This document shows positions 51,887 through 61,500 of a DNA stretch of 64,000 nt, piece after piece (positions within the stretch are counted from its first letter, which is position 1; each line of letters opens with the position of its first letter). The translations under genes were made by a program, and so were the position numbers. The stretch comes from an uncultured Phycisphaerales bacterium (lineage in GTDB: Bacteria; Planctomycetota; Phycisphaerae; Sedimentisphaerales; Anaerobacaceae). The notes under the pieces were generated by a model. That model was not told where the DNA came from and did not search any database. It saw nothing but the letters and a program-made list of their open reading frames with translations. The stretch spans positions 1 through 64,000 of the forward strand of contig CAIODZ010000028.1 in the NCBI GenBank assembly GCA_903857265.1, read 5' to 3'.

Positions 51887-52777
51887 ATGGAAGCGGTATT
51901 GCAGACAAAAATCGGGAGCGTTGAGCCGAAAAGAGGGAAAGTGCGGGATGTTTATGATTTGGGCGATAAGCTGTTAATCGTCGCAACCGACCGCATAAGC
52001 GCGTTTGACGTTGTGATGGCCAACCCCATTCCGAAAAAGGGCATTGTGCTGACGCAGATATCGCTTTTCTGGTTCGAGTTTTTGTCATCATCCATCAGTC
52101 ATCACCTTATCGCAACCGACGTGAGCAAGTTCCCGGCCCCGTTTAACAAGTTCGAGAAGCAATTAGCGGGCAGAAGTATGTTAGTCAAGAAGACGAAGGT
52201 ATTCCCAATTGAGTGCGTTGTTCGGGGCTATTTAGCGGGGTCGGGGTGGAAGGAATACCAGAAATCGCAAACGGTTTGCGGAGTAAAGCTCGCCGCGGGG
52301 ATGAAGCAATGCGATAAACTTCCTGAGCCGATATTTACGCCCGCGACGAAGGAGGAATTCGGCAAACACGATGAGAACGTCGATTTCAACAGGTGCGTTG
52401 AGATTATCGGGGATAAAAACGCCAGATACCTGCGCGATAAGAGCATCGAGATTTTCAAAAAGGCGTCGAAATACGCGGAGTCGAAGGGGATAATATTGGC
52501 GGATACGAAATTCGAGTGGGGCGAAGTCGATAACAAAATCATTCTTATTGATGAGGTATTGACGCCCGATTCGTCGCGATTCTGGCCGGCGGACAAATAC
52601 GAGGCGGGGCGAGACCAGGAGAGCTTCGACAAGCAGTTTGTGCGCAATTATCTCGAAGAGATTAAGTTCGATAAATCAGGCCCGGGCGTGAAACTGCCCG
52701 ATGACGTCGTCAAAAAGACGGGCGAAAAATACATAGAGGCCTACGAACGGCTGACGGGCAAAAAATTCGGGTTCTAA
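51887..52777 (+). CDS. purC: SAICAR synthetase PurC
   Basis: 296 residues of the longer PurC type. Signatures: KRGKVRDVYDLGDKLLIVAT, RISAFDVVM, ECVVRGYLAGSGWKEY and LIDEVLTPDSSRFWPAD. It joins CAIR and aspartate in purine biosynthesis (cytosolic, ATP-dependent). GAAAGGGAAAACG precedes the ATG. The methyltransferase gene follows five bases after the stop. Confidence 0.97.
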   Translation: MEAVLQTKIGSVEPKRGKVRDVYDLGDKLLIVATDRISAFDVVMANPIPKKGIVLTQISLFWFEFLSSSISHHLIATDVSKFPAPFNKFEKQLAGRSMLVKKTKVFPIECVVRGYLAGSGWKEYQKSQTVCGVKLAAGMKQCDKLPEPIFTPATKEEFGKHDENVDFNRCVEIIGDKNARYLRDKSIEIFKKASKYAESKGIILADTKFEWGEVDNKIILIDEVLTPDSSRFWPADKYEAGRDQESFDKQFVRNYLEEIKFDKSGPGVKLPDDVVKKTGEKYIEAYERLTGKKFGF

Positions 52778-52782
52778 AATTG

Positions 52783-53547
52783 ATGAACGTATCGATTCCC
52801 AAACACATCGACTGGCGGAGGTGGATTAAACGCTGGGACCGGATGCAGGATTTTTATATCCCTGCCAGAAAAGAACGATTTGAAATAATAGTGCAGCTAA
52901 TCGCGGATTCCCAGAAGAAGGTTTCAAGGGTTCTGGATGTCGGGTGCGGCACAGGAAGTTTGATGATGCCTGTTCTGCAGGAATTTCCGGCGGCCGAGGT
53001 CTGGGGCGTCGATTTTGACGCGACCCTTCTTGCGCTGGCTCAAAATCGCCTTTCTAAATTCGGCGGGCGAGTAAAATTAGTGCGTGCTGACCTGCGTAAA
53101 AAAGGTTGGACTGATATTGTCAGCGGGCCGTTTGACGCGATTGTTTCCGCGACGGCTTTGCACTGGTTTAGCCCCGCACAGCTGGGCCGGCTGTATAAAC
53201 AGTTCGCCGGGATATTAAAGCCGGGCGGGATATTTCTGAATGCCGACCACGCAGGCAGTTGCTGCAAAGGGATTCAACAGGATTGGCAAAACCAAAGGCG
53301 TCTTTACACGCTAAATCGCAAAAGGAACGGCGTTGACGACTGGGATGGTTTCTGGCGGGCTTATGGCCAGGCGCTGAAGATTGATATTGCGAAGTTTCGC
53401 AAAGAATTGATGGGTTCATGGGTCGGCTCAGAACAGGGCCAGCCGCTTCAATGGCATTTTGAGAAGTTGAAGGCGGGCGGATTTGAGGCAATCGATTGTT
53501 TTTGGCGGCTGGAATTTGACGCGATATACGGCGGTATTCGAAAATGA
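52783..53547 (+). CDS. Class I SAM-dependent methyltransferase
   Basis: 254 residues. Motif I VSRVLDVGCGTGSLMMPVLQ, motif II VWGVDFDATLLALA, and FDAIVSATALHWFSP, then LKPGGIFLNADHAG. Resembles small-molecule or ubiquinone-type methyltransferases; substrate unknown. Possibly in an operon with purC (five-base gap), though no metabolic link is evident. Confidence 0.9.
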   Translation: MNVSIPKHIDWRRWIKRWDRMQDFYIPARKERFEIIVQLIADSQKKVSRVLDVGCGTGSLMMPVLQEFPAAEVWGVDFDATLLALAQNRLSKFGGRVKLVRADLRKKGWTDIVSGPFDAIVSATALHWFSPAQLGRLYKQFAGILKPGGIFLNADHAGSCCKGIQQDWQNQRRLYTLNRKRNGVDDWDGFWRAYGQALKIDIAKFRKELMGSWVGSEQGQPLQWHFEKLKAGGFEAIDCFWRLEFDAIYGGIRK

Positions 53548-53590
53548 AAATGGATAATTTCTCATTGTTTTCAGTTATCGCAATAGCTTT

Positions 53591-55702
53591 ATGATTGAAC
53601 AACTGCATATTCACCAGCGTTTGTTGATTTGCATATTGCTGGCGGCTGTAACTTTTGCCGTATATCTTCCCGTCCGCAATCACAGTTTTCTTTATTACGA
53701 CGACGATGTTTATGTTACCAAAAACGAGAATGTCCAGCAGGGCCTAAGCTGGCAGGGCGTCAAGTGGGCGTTTACGACGGGGGCTTGTTCCAACTGGCAC
53801 CCTCTGACGTGGTTGTCTCTTATGCTGGATTGCCAGTTGTTCCGCGCAGCGTCCCTTCCGGGAGGCGTCAAATCCGGTCCTATGCATATCGTAAACGTGC
53901 TGTTTCACGTTGCGAACAGCATCCTTTTGTTTGTTGTCCTGGCCCGAATGACAAAGGGCGTCTGGCAAAGCGCATTTATAGCGGGGTTGTTCGCGCTGCA
54001 TCCGCTACACGTTGAATCGGTGGCGTGGGTGGCTGAGCGAAAAGACGTTCTCAGCACGTTGTTCTGGCTTTTGACGATGCTGGCTTACTCGCGGTATGTC
54101 GAGCGTCCGTCGGTGCGGCGATACATTGCTGTGCTGGTTTTGTTCGCTATGGGGCTTTTGGCCAAGCCGATGTTAGTAACGCTGCCGTTTGTTTTGCTGC
54201 TGCTGGATTACTGGCCCCTGGAACGAACCGGAGGACCCGACTTCGCCCATGGGGCTACTCCCATAAGGGACACCTTAAGGCAGCCGGGCAGGCAGAGGAC
54301 AGAAAACAGAAGACAGAAGGTATCTCTGAAATGGTTAATAATTGAAAAAATTCCCCTGATTGTTTTGGTTGTTGTATCCAGTGTTGTTACTTTTGTTGTC
54401 CAACGAAAAACCGGCGCAATGGCCGACATTTTGGCTTTGCCACTGAACGAACGGATTGCCAACGCGGTTGTTTCGTATCTTATTTATATCGGCAAGATGA
54501 TTTGGCCCACCGGCCTGGCGGTCCTGTATCCGCACCCTGGTAACACCATACCGGTTTCCAGGGCCGTGATATACGGTATCGTGCTTGTCCTGATAACGAT
54601 ATTCTTTGTTTATCACGCTCGGCGATACAAATACCTGTTTGTGGGCTGGCTTTGGTATCTTGGGACGCTTGTCCCCGTCATCGGCATTGTGCAGGTCGGC
54701 ACCCAGGCCAGGGCCGACAGATACACATACGTTCCCTTAATCGGTATTTTTATAATAATTGCCTTCGGCGTAACGGAGTTACTTCGGAAAATACCTGTGA
54801 GAAAAATTATTCTCGTCGCCCTGGCGGGCATTACTCTGTCGGCCTGCACGCTGGCGACGTCGCACCAGCTGAAATACTGGAAAGACAGTTTGTCGCTGTT
54901 CGAGCATGCGCTGAAAGTTATCGAGGGCAGCTACGTTATGCAAAATAACTACGCCAACATCCTCAGCGACCTCGGGAGGCCAAAAGAGGCGGCCGCACAA
55001 CTTTCCGAGGCGCTCAAGTTTCTCCCGAATTCTCCCGAAATTCACGTTAACTACGGTAATGCTCTTAGAGAAATGGGCAAATTAGACGAGGCGATAGCGC
55101 AATATAAAATTGCCATCGAACTCGCCCCTGATTTTAAGCTGGCCCGTTACGATCTCGGGCTTGCCCTGGCGACAAAGGGCGATTATGAGGGCGCAATTCA
55201 ACAATACCGGATTTACGAAGGCACAGCCGTGAGTGCGGTTGATATTCGTCAGGATATGGCATTGCAATTAGCCAAAGAGGGCAGGGCAGGCGACGCCTTG
55301 AGCCAGTTCCAAAAAGCCCTTATTGTCAAACCCGATTCCGCAGAGGTTCTCAGCAACTTCGGCTATGCCCTTGCGCAGAGCGGAAAGCCGCAGGATGCGA
55401 TAGAGTATTACAATAAGGCGCTGGCGAAAGATTCCAACGACGTTATTACCCATGGTCGGCTTGCGCTTGCGCTGGCGGCGGTAGGCAGAATCGATGAGGC
55501 AATCGAGCAGTGTCGGGTTGTTATCGCCGACCGGCCCGACGATTTCGAAATGCAAACCAATCTTGGTATCCTGCTGCAAAACCAGGGCAAAATCGACGAG
55601 GCGATTGAGTGCTATAAAAAGGCCCTGCAAATCGACCCCAAGTTCCAAAAGGCCCGCGAAAACCTCGATTCCGCCCTTGCTCAAAAACAGGCGGTCAAAT
55701 AG
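53591..55702 (+). CDS. TMTC-like membrane protein with C-terminal TPR repeats
   Basis: 703 residues. The N-terminal half has about 10 helices with the PMT/TMTC-like pattern (HSFLYYDDDVYVTKN, SNWHPLTWLSLMLD, LFALHPLHVESVAWVAERKD, LLDYWPLER). The C-terminal half holds about seven TPR units (NYGNALREMGKLDEAIAQYK and relatives). Such proteins are common in planctomycetes and are thought to be glycosyltransferase-like membrane proteins. Oddity: between LLDYWPLER and WLIIEKIPLIVLVV lie about 33 polar residues (TGGPDFAHGATPIRDTLRQP and on) encoded by a dispersed repeat; the position is a cytosolic or periplasmic loop, so the fold may tolerate it. Confidence 0.88.
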   Translation: MIEQLHIHQRLLICILLAAVTFAVYLPVRNHSFLYYDDDVYVTKNENVQQGLSWQGVKWAFTTGACSNWHPLTWLSLMLDCQLFRAASLPGGVKSGPMHIVNVLFHVANSILLFVVLARMTKGVWQSAFIAGLFALHPLHVESVAWVAERKDVLSTLFWLLTMLAYSRYVERPSVRRYIAVLVLFAMGLLAKPMLVTLPFVLLLLDYWPLERTGGPDFAHGATPIRDTLRQPGRQRTENRRQKVSLKWLIIEKIPLIVLVVVSSVVTFVVQRKTGAMADILALPLNERIANAVVSYLIYIGKMIWPTGLAVLYPHPGNTIPVSRAVIYGIVLVLITIFFVYHARRYKYLFVGWLWYLGTLVPVIGIVQVGTQARADRYTYVPLIGIFIIIAFGVTELLRKIPVRKIILVALAGITLSACTLATSHQLKYWKDSLSLFEHALKVIEGSYVMQNNYANILSDLGRPKEAAAQLSEALKFLPNSPEIHVNYGNALREMGKLDEAIAQYKIAIELAPDFKLARYDLGLALATKGDYEGAIQQYRIYEGTAVSAVDIRQDMALQLAKEGRAGDALSQFQKALIVKPDSAEVLSNFGYALAQSGKPQDAIEYYNKALAKDSNDVITHGRLALALAAVGRIDEAIEQCRVVIADRPDDFEMQTNLGILLQNQGKIDEAIECYKKALQIDPKFQKARENLDSALAQKQAVK
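54236..54325. repeat. Dispersed repeat inserted in frame in the TMTC-like gene
   Basis: Contains CTCCCATAAGGGACACC, TTAAGGCAGCCGGGCAGGC and a tandem GGACAGAAAACAGAAGACAG part. The words match the clusters at 51520-51605 and in malQ. Confidence 0.65.
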
Positions 55703-55926
55703 GGGACACCCCTCTGCGATTCGTTTTTGTAAGCGGTTGCGTATACCGTCTATCGGTTGCGCTGCTCGTAAAGTTTAAGATGTGGATTTCAGCCGGCGGC
55801 TGTCAAAAGCTGTCGGTTTTTTTGTGTTAATTTTTTTCGTTTTAATATTACACAAACCCCGCCCTCAAAGGTTATTATTATGTAGAAGTAAAATATTGCG
55901 GTACTCAGCTAAAAAGGGCCTTTTTA
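55703..55926. promoter_or_regulatory. Leader region of the ECF sigma operon
   Basis: No gene. An AT-rich segment (55815-55925) upstream of the sigma factor is expected to hold its promoter. A GGCTGTC/GCTGTCGG region followed by a T-run near 55780-55815 may be a weak terminator for the preceding gene. Confidence 0.35.
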
Positions 55927-56436
55927 ATGAGATACTCAAAGCGATTGGAGCTCTTTGAAAAATTAAAGAATGAGTACATCGGCTATCTTACGACCACCCT
56001 TTGGAAACTCACCTGCAACACTGACATCTTTGATGAGGCGATTCAATACGCGCTTCTGGCTATCTGGATGAATCTCGAAAAGCTGACAGGCCCGCAGGCA
56101 GGGGCATATATCTATCGAATAGCGTTGTCCGCTAACTCAAAGGCGTGGCGAAATCGCACCGGCAAAAACGGGCAAATACCTGATGCGACCCCGACCGGCC
56201 GAGCTGCATACGAAGAAGCCATCGACGCGGAAACGCTGAATATGGTTAGAAAGGAAATCGCCAAACTGCCCGAACAGCAGGCACAGGCGATTGTGATGCG
56301 ATATATCGAACAGACCGATTATAAAGCAATCGCCGATAAATTGAACTGTGCCGAGGATACCGCCCGTTCGCATGTCTCAAAAGCAATTAGTACACTCAGA
56401 AATAATCTCGCTGAAATGAATATATCGGAGTCCTGA
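55927..56436 (+). CDS. ECF-type RNA polymerase sigma factor
   Basis: 169 residues. Region 2 lies within about 10-90 (FDEAIQYALLAIWMNLEKL, AGAYIYRIALSANSKAWRN) and region 4 within 105-165 (IAKLPEQQAQAIVMRYIEQT, YKAIADKLNCAEDTARSHVS, a helix-turn-helix). The first gene of a three-gene operon with a membrane anti-sigma candidate and a lipoprotein, as in planctomycete ECF systems. Target promoters unknown. Confidence 0.9.
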   Translation: MRYSKRLELFEKLKNEYIGYLTTTLWKLTCNTDIFDEAIQYALLAIWMNLEKLTGPQAGAYIYRIALSANSKAWRNRTGKNGQIPDATPTGRAAYEEAIDAETLNMVRKEIAKLPEQQAQAIVMRYIEQTDYKAIADKLNCAEDTARSHVSKAISTLRNNLAEMNISES

Positions 56437-56437
56437 A

Positions 56438-56869
56438 ATGAATGAAGAAAAACTAAAACAAATCCTGAATAAAATAGGCCAGGCAGATGTCCCCCCGAAT
56501 GTTGCCCACATCGCCGAGCAGGCCTCGCAAAGGTTCGCCGCCACCCTCAACATCCTGCAGGCACAGCAACCACCGCTCGCAACATTTTTCATCGGCTTCA
56601 AACGAATCGCCGTTGCAGCAGCTATCTTGTTCACCTTTGCCGTCGGCCTTTCTGTCGGCCGATGGTCAAATCCGCCCCAGACACAGCTATCATCGCTTGG
56701 CCTGACGCCTGCGCTGACGCACCCAGCGGTTCAGGAAAACGAAAACAGCTTCTGGCAGCAGAAGGCGCTGGCCGCGATGCAGCCCAGACCTTATACACAA
56801 AACCAGCTCTCCCAAACCGAATTACTTAACGTCTATAAACAACACCTCAAGGAGAAACACTATGACTAA
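56438..56869 (+). CDS. Putative membrane anti-sigma factor
   Basis: 143 residues. The cytosolic N-terminus (EEKLKQILNKIGQADVPPNV), one transmembrane helix (IAVAAAILFTFAVGLSVGRW), and a short periplasmic tail with Gln-rich composition. The layout and position right after the sigma gene (one base gap) indicate an anti-sigma factor, though no zinc-binding HxxxCxxC motif is seen. It overlaps the next gene by eight bases. Confidence 0.75.
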   Translation: MNEEKLKQILNKIGQADVPPNVAHIAEQASQRFAATLNILQAQQPPLATFFIGFKRIAVAAAILFTFAVGLSVGRWSNPPQTQLSSLGLTPALTHPAVQENENSFWQQKALAAMQPRPYTQNQLSQTELLNVYKQHLKEKHYD

Positions 56870-58319
56870 GAAAAACCTCATCAAATTATCACTCGTCGCC
56901 TCTTACGTTTTCATTCTGGTTATCTTCGGCTGCATACCTGAGGACTCGCTACAGTGGAACTCAGATGGCTCCAAAGGCATTTACAGCAAAAAAGGAGCTT
57001 TGTATCTCGTCGATGGCAACACCGGCTCACTGGCTCAAATCGCTCCCAAAGAGTCCACTGCTATATGGCCCGCTATTTCGTCCGATGGCTCTCAATTCGC
57101 CTATAGCCAAATCATTAAAGTTGACGACTTTGACAGCGCCTTTAAGCTTCTCCAGCCGACCCAGGCCAAAGAAATTAAAGAGCACGCAGAAATCCTTAAG
57201 CAAAAAATCCTCACTGAGGGAATCAAAGACACAAATCTGCCCTCCCTCGAAGATTACTCCAACGAGCAGCACACTGCCTGGGTTGACCGGTATCTAATCG
57301 AAAAAGCTGATGCGCAGCTTGCCAGGAAAATCAGCCCGGAAATAATCAAAAAATACAAAGAAAAAGAGCTTACTTACTATCAGCTTGTTATTGCCCCGAC
57401 CGCCGACCCGAACGGCAAAAAAATACTTGCGACAAGCCCTCAGCAGCTGTGGCGGATTAGATTTTCGCCGGATTCCAAATTTATCGCGTATGTTCTGGAC
57501 CACGTCACAGGCAAAACTTTTGAAGCAGGTTTTGACCTCTATGTTGTATCGCTGACCGAGAAGACACCTGTGGCATTTGTTGCGTCGGCTGTGTCAATTG
57601 GCTATGACTTTAGACCTGATTCACGCGCTATTGCGTATCTTGAGCCAGAAGATAAAAACTTCAAAGGCCAGAAACTTGTCCCCGGCTCACTCGTTGAGAG
57701 AACTATTATCGACCCCAACGGGAAATTCCTCGCAACACCGGAAAAGGGCTTGCCTCAAACTTACATCTGCTCAGGGCCGACAAAAGCATACGCAGGCGTT
57801 GTGTATTATTCCTGGATGAAGGTCGCTTATGCACGAGACAGCCGAATCTTGTTCTCCTCCACGAAAATATCACTGCCATCCAGCAAAGTCGACAATGAGC
57901 AAGGTTCCGTTTTTTGCTGCGATACTCTTACAGGCGCTGTCAGTGATATACTTCCGCAAATCGCGACTGATTTCACGCAGGATAATTATCATCTCTTCGC
58001 TTTATCATACGACTCTCGCAAAATTATTTTCCCTGGGAAGAAAAATACTCTCGGGATTTATGCCCTCGGCCCGGATATAGAATCTTCAAAGATTATCGTC
58101 GATGCCAATGAAGGATTCGGAGAAGATTCGCCGCCCAAGCTTGCCGCGGAATGGAAAGGTTCTAATCAGCTTTCCTGCCTTGTCTCTGAAAAGTCCCATT
58201 ATCTGACTGCTGACCCGAATACTCCTCATCGGCGAAAGGAAATCGTCATCCTCGATACAGAGGGCAAACTCGTGAAAATCCTGAGTAAGGACTGGCCAGA
58301 CGAGCTTCTCGATTATTGA
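56862..58319 (+). CDS. Lipoprotein with WD40/TolB-like propeller
   Basis: 485 residues. Signal peptide with lipobox VIFGC. Repeats such as LQWNSDGSKGIYSKKGALYLV, IWPAISSDGSQFAYSQI, IRFSPDSKFIAYVLDH and ALSYDSRKIIFPG are TolB/WD40-like propeller blades. It overlaps the anti-sigma gene by eight bases, so it is translationally coupled. Perhaps the envelope sensor that informs the anti-sigma factor (inference). Confidence 0.85.
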   Translation: MTKKNLIKLSLVASYVFILVIFGCIPEDSLQWNSDGSKGIYSKKGALYLVDGNTGSLAQIAPKESTAIWPAISSDGSQFAYSQIIKVDDFDSAFKLLQPTQAKEIKEHAEILKQKILTEGIKDTNLPSLEDYSNEQHTAWVDRYLIEKADAQLARKISPEIIKKYKEKELTYYQLVIAPTADPNGKKILATSPQQLWRIRFSPDSKFIAYVLDHVTGKTFEAGFDLYVVSLTEKTPVAFVASAVSIGYDFRPDSRAIAYLEPEDKNFKGQKLVPGSLVERTIIDPNGKFLATPEKGLPQTYICSGPTKAYAGVVYYSWMKVAYARDSRILFSSTKISLPSSKVDNEQGSVFCCDTLTGAVSDILPQIATDFTQDNYHLFALSYDSRKIIFPGKKNTLGIYALGPDIESSKIIVDANEGFGEDSPPKLAAEWKGSNQLSCLVSEKSHYLTADPNTPHRRKEIVILDTEGKLVKILSKDWPDELLDY

Positions 58320-58334
58320 TTTTTAATGACCACA

Positions 58335-58367
58335 AAAAGGCCGGACGCCTCAACCGCCCGGCCTTTT
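58335..58367. terminator. Bidirectional terminator
   Basis: Perfect 10-bp stem AAAAGGCCGG/CCGGCCTTTT with a 13-base loop between the convergent propeller and DUF6485 genes. The A and T runs make it work on both strands. Confidence 0.85.
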
Positions 58368-58373
58368 ATATTC

Positions 58374-58568
58374 CTACAGCTTCCACGCCTTTGCAAAGGC
58401 CCTGAAACTTCTGTCGTATGTTTTTTCGACTTCCGGCGGGAAGCAGCAGCCAGGCAATTGCCGAGCAGACAAATGATAAGCGATACATTCGCAGCACATA
58501 CCTGTTTTATCGCAGCCCGCATACGTGCAGGTACAATTCTTCAAATTTTCTTTTTTCCGGCATTCCAT
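58374..58568 (-). CDS. DUF6485 cysteine-rich protein
   Basis: 64 residues: MECRKKENLKNCTCTYAGCD then KTGMCCECIAYHLSARQLPGCCFPPEVEKTYDRS. Eight or more cysteines in fixed spacing match the DUF6485 family, probably metal-binding. Function unknown. It follows the arabinofuranosidase gene by 15 bases on the same strand. Confidence 0.85.
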   Translation of the reverse strand: MECRKKENLKNCTCTYAGCDKTGMCCECIAYHLSARQLPGCCFPPEVEKTYDRSFRAFAKAWKL

Positions 58569-58583
58569 CGTTCACCTTTTAGC

Positions 58584-61500
58584 TTATTCTATTGTAAATT
58601 CGTAAATACTGATGCTCAGCGCGGGCGCTTTAAGTTTATTCGACAATCCTTCAGCGGTTTTTCCCTCGATTGTCACCATCGGCTCTTTGCCCGGCTCATT
58701 ATGCGCAAGGGGGTCGGTGCCTGTGATAACCCAAAGTTTTCCCTTGTCCGCAACCTTAATGCCTTTAAATACCAATGGCAAATCGCGCTGCTTATCCGTC
58801 GGGTTGACAACCGCTATGGTTATTGCCTTGCGGTCGTTCTTTAACGCCGCGACAAGGTCAAGAGACGCTATATTACTGCCTTTAACCTCGACGGGTATCT
58901 GGCCGAAGTGTTGCCTGTAAAGTTTCAGCACAACCCCCGTGGTATCGAGGGTTGACGCGGTGCGGGATGTCTTGATTGCGCCGATAACATTGACCGTCTG
59001 GGCGTAGTTTGCCATATAGTAAATGTCGCTGTTTCTGAAATACTCGTGCAGGCCTGTCGCGACGCCGAGTGCGTCTTTGAGATAATACTGAACCCCCAGC
59101 TCACCGTAGATGTAATTGCCATACCAGTAGTTCCATTCATCCATCGCTATGCGGATATCTTTGCCCGCAAGCTCATTAACATCTCTGCGATATTTCCTGT
59201 GCGCATCCGCCACACGTTTTATCTCATTGGCAAGCTGTTTGGTATGTTTAATGACATCCTTATTTTCTTTGCAGTAAATATGCTCGCTGAGCAGGTTCAT
59301 ATAACCAGAGCAAACCTTCAGCATCGTTTCGCTCCACTTGCCGACATTACCTACGCCGACGAGTTTGGCATTCGGGTCCACTTTCCAAATTGCCTCGGCT
59401 GCGCGGTTGTGTTTTTGCACATAGTCAGACAAAGGTATATGTCCCGCCTGCCAGTCGCCATACATTTCGTTGCCCACTGCCCACCATTCGACTTTATACG
59501 GTTCCGGATGGCCATTTTCTGCCCGCAGTTTACCCATCGGCGTGTCTGCTGAGCCGTTGAAATACTCAACTTCTGCCGCTGCCTCCTCAATAGTTCCACG
59601 ACCTGTATTAATCGCGACATAGGGTTCCGCCCCGATGAGTCCCATCAAATCCATAAATTCGTGTATGCCTACGTCATCGTGCTCGATGCCTTTCCACGCG
59701 GGGTTTTTGCGAGGCGGCCTTTTATCCCGGTCGCCAATGCCGTCGCGCCAGTTGTAGCCGCTGACGAAATTGCCGCCCGGCCAGCGATATATCGGCGAAT
59801 CAAGCTCCTTGAGCAGCGCCACAACGTCGTTTCGCCATCCCTTGATGTTATCCGCGGGCATAAGCGACAGCGTTCCTATTCTGAATGTCCCTTTGCCTTT
59901 GCCGACGATTTCCAGCCGAACGTTGTCGCTCGATTCAGGCGCGGTGAACGCGAAAAGGTGTGGTTTGAATTCCTGGCCTATTTTGCCGACGTCGATACTA
60001 ATAACGTCGCCCTTGTCGGGCACGATTCGCACAATAACAGGCCCGGCTAATTTGTCTCCGGCGAGGATAATCCTGCCCATGTACCCTTTATCCTTAACAA
60101 TCGCCAAACCATCCTGCGAGATTCCTGCCTCGTTGCCGTCGCCTGTCAGGCGGATAACGGGCGTATGGGTGCCTACGTACGGATTATTCGTGTCCATCGT
60201 TACTGTGCCCGCAGGCCCGATTACTTTCCATGGCGAGGCCTTGAGATATTTATACGATCCCGCGCTCCACCGCGGGTCCTTGTCCGTCCCCCACGGGTTG
60301 TATTCATCTTTAACGGGAAAGAAAAATTTACGGTCCTCCAGCATCTCCGCCCATATTCCGCCGTAAATGCACCGGCCAAGGTGCTCGATGAACTGCCCGT
60401 ATATGTATTTTGATATCGGCTCTTTGGTTTTGCTCGCATCGATTTCAACTCTTGTCAGCATCTCTTCAGAGGGCTTTGTCAGCCACACTGCCATAGGTCC
60501 CTGTCCGCGATTCGCCCAAGCGTAATATGGAATCATCATTAAATCGTTCCGTGAGCCGTCGGGCGAAATTGTCCTTGCGTGTACTATCATGATGCCGCCC
60601 AACAAGTCCTTAATCAAATCACACCACAAGGGCACTTCGTTAACAAGAGACAAGTTGAGGACATTTGCGTCGCTGCCGGGCCACTCTGCACAATAAACTA
60701 TCGGCCCCTTCTCAACCGCCATCCTGCCCGCGTCCGCGGCAACATTAGGATTCGCGACGACGTATCTGGCGGGCATTGGCATCTCCATCTCGATAACATC
60801 ACGCTTTTGCCACTTCCGGTTGATGAAAGCGAACCCGTTTTTGATATCCGGCTGTATAATATTGTCGTTGAGCTTGAATACAATCGGCGAGATATTGCCA
60901 TCGACATAACTATACAAATCGCTCGGCACGGGTTTACCTTGTGCCCAGCCCGGCAATCGAACCGCAACCGCAAATTTACCTGTCCACGCCGGCTCAACGG
61001 TTATCTTTACCGCACCGTCCCACGGATACGCAGTTTGCTGTTTGATTCGCACAATGTCACTTTGCAGCTTGATTGTCGTCTCGGAGGCGGCGAACAAATT
61101 CACATATATCGTATCATCTGCTTTTGCGAAAATATACCCCGGCAGCGATGCGATGAACCTCGCTATATTCGGCGGGCAGCAGGCACAGCCGAACCATGGT
61201 TCACGTCTGTGCCGCCCGTTGGATTCGAGAGGATTCACATAAAAGAATTTGTCTCCGCTAAGCGATACTCCTGAAATAAGGCCGTTGTAAAGAGTTCTTT
61301 CGAACACGTCGAGATACTTCGCCTCGCCCGTGAGCCGGAACATCCTGTAATTCCACATAGCACTACCGATTGCCGCGCATGTTTCACAATAGGCAGTCGC
61401 ATTGGGCAGGTTATAATCTTTTCCGAACGCTTCGCTGTTGCTGTCCGCACCAAGGCCTCCCGTGACGTACATCTTTTTGCCGACGACATTATCCCATAGC

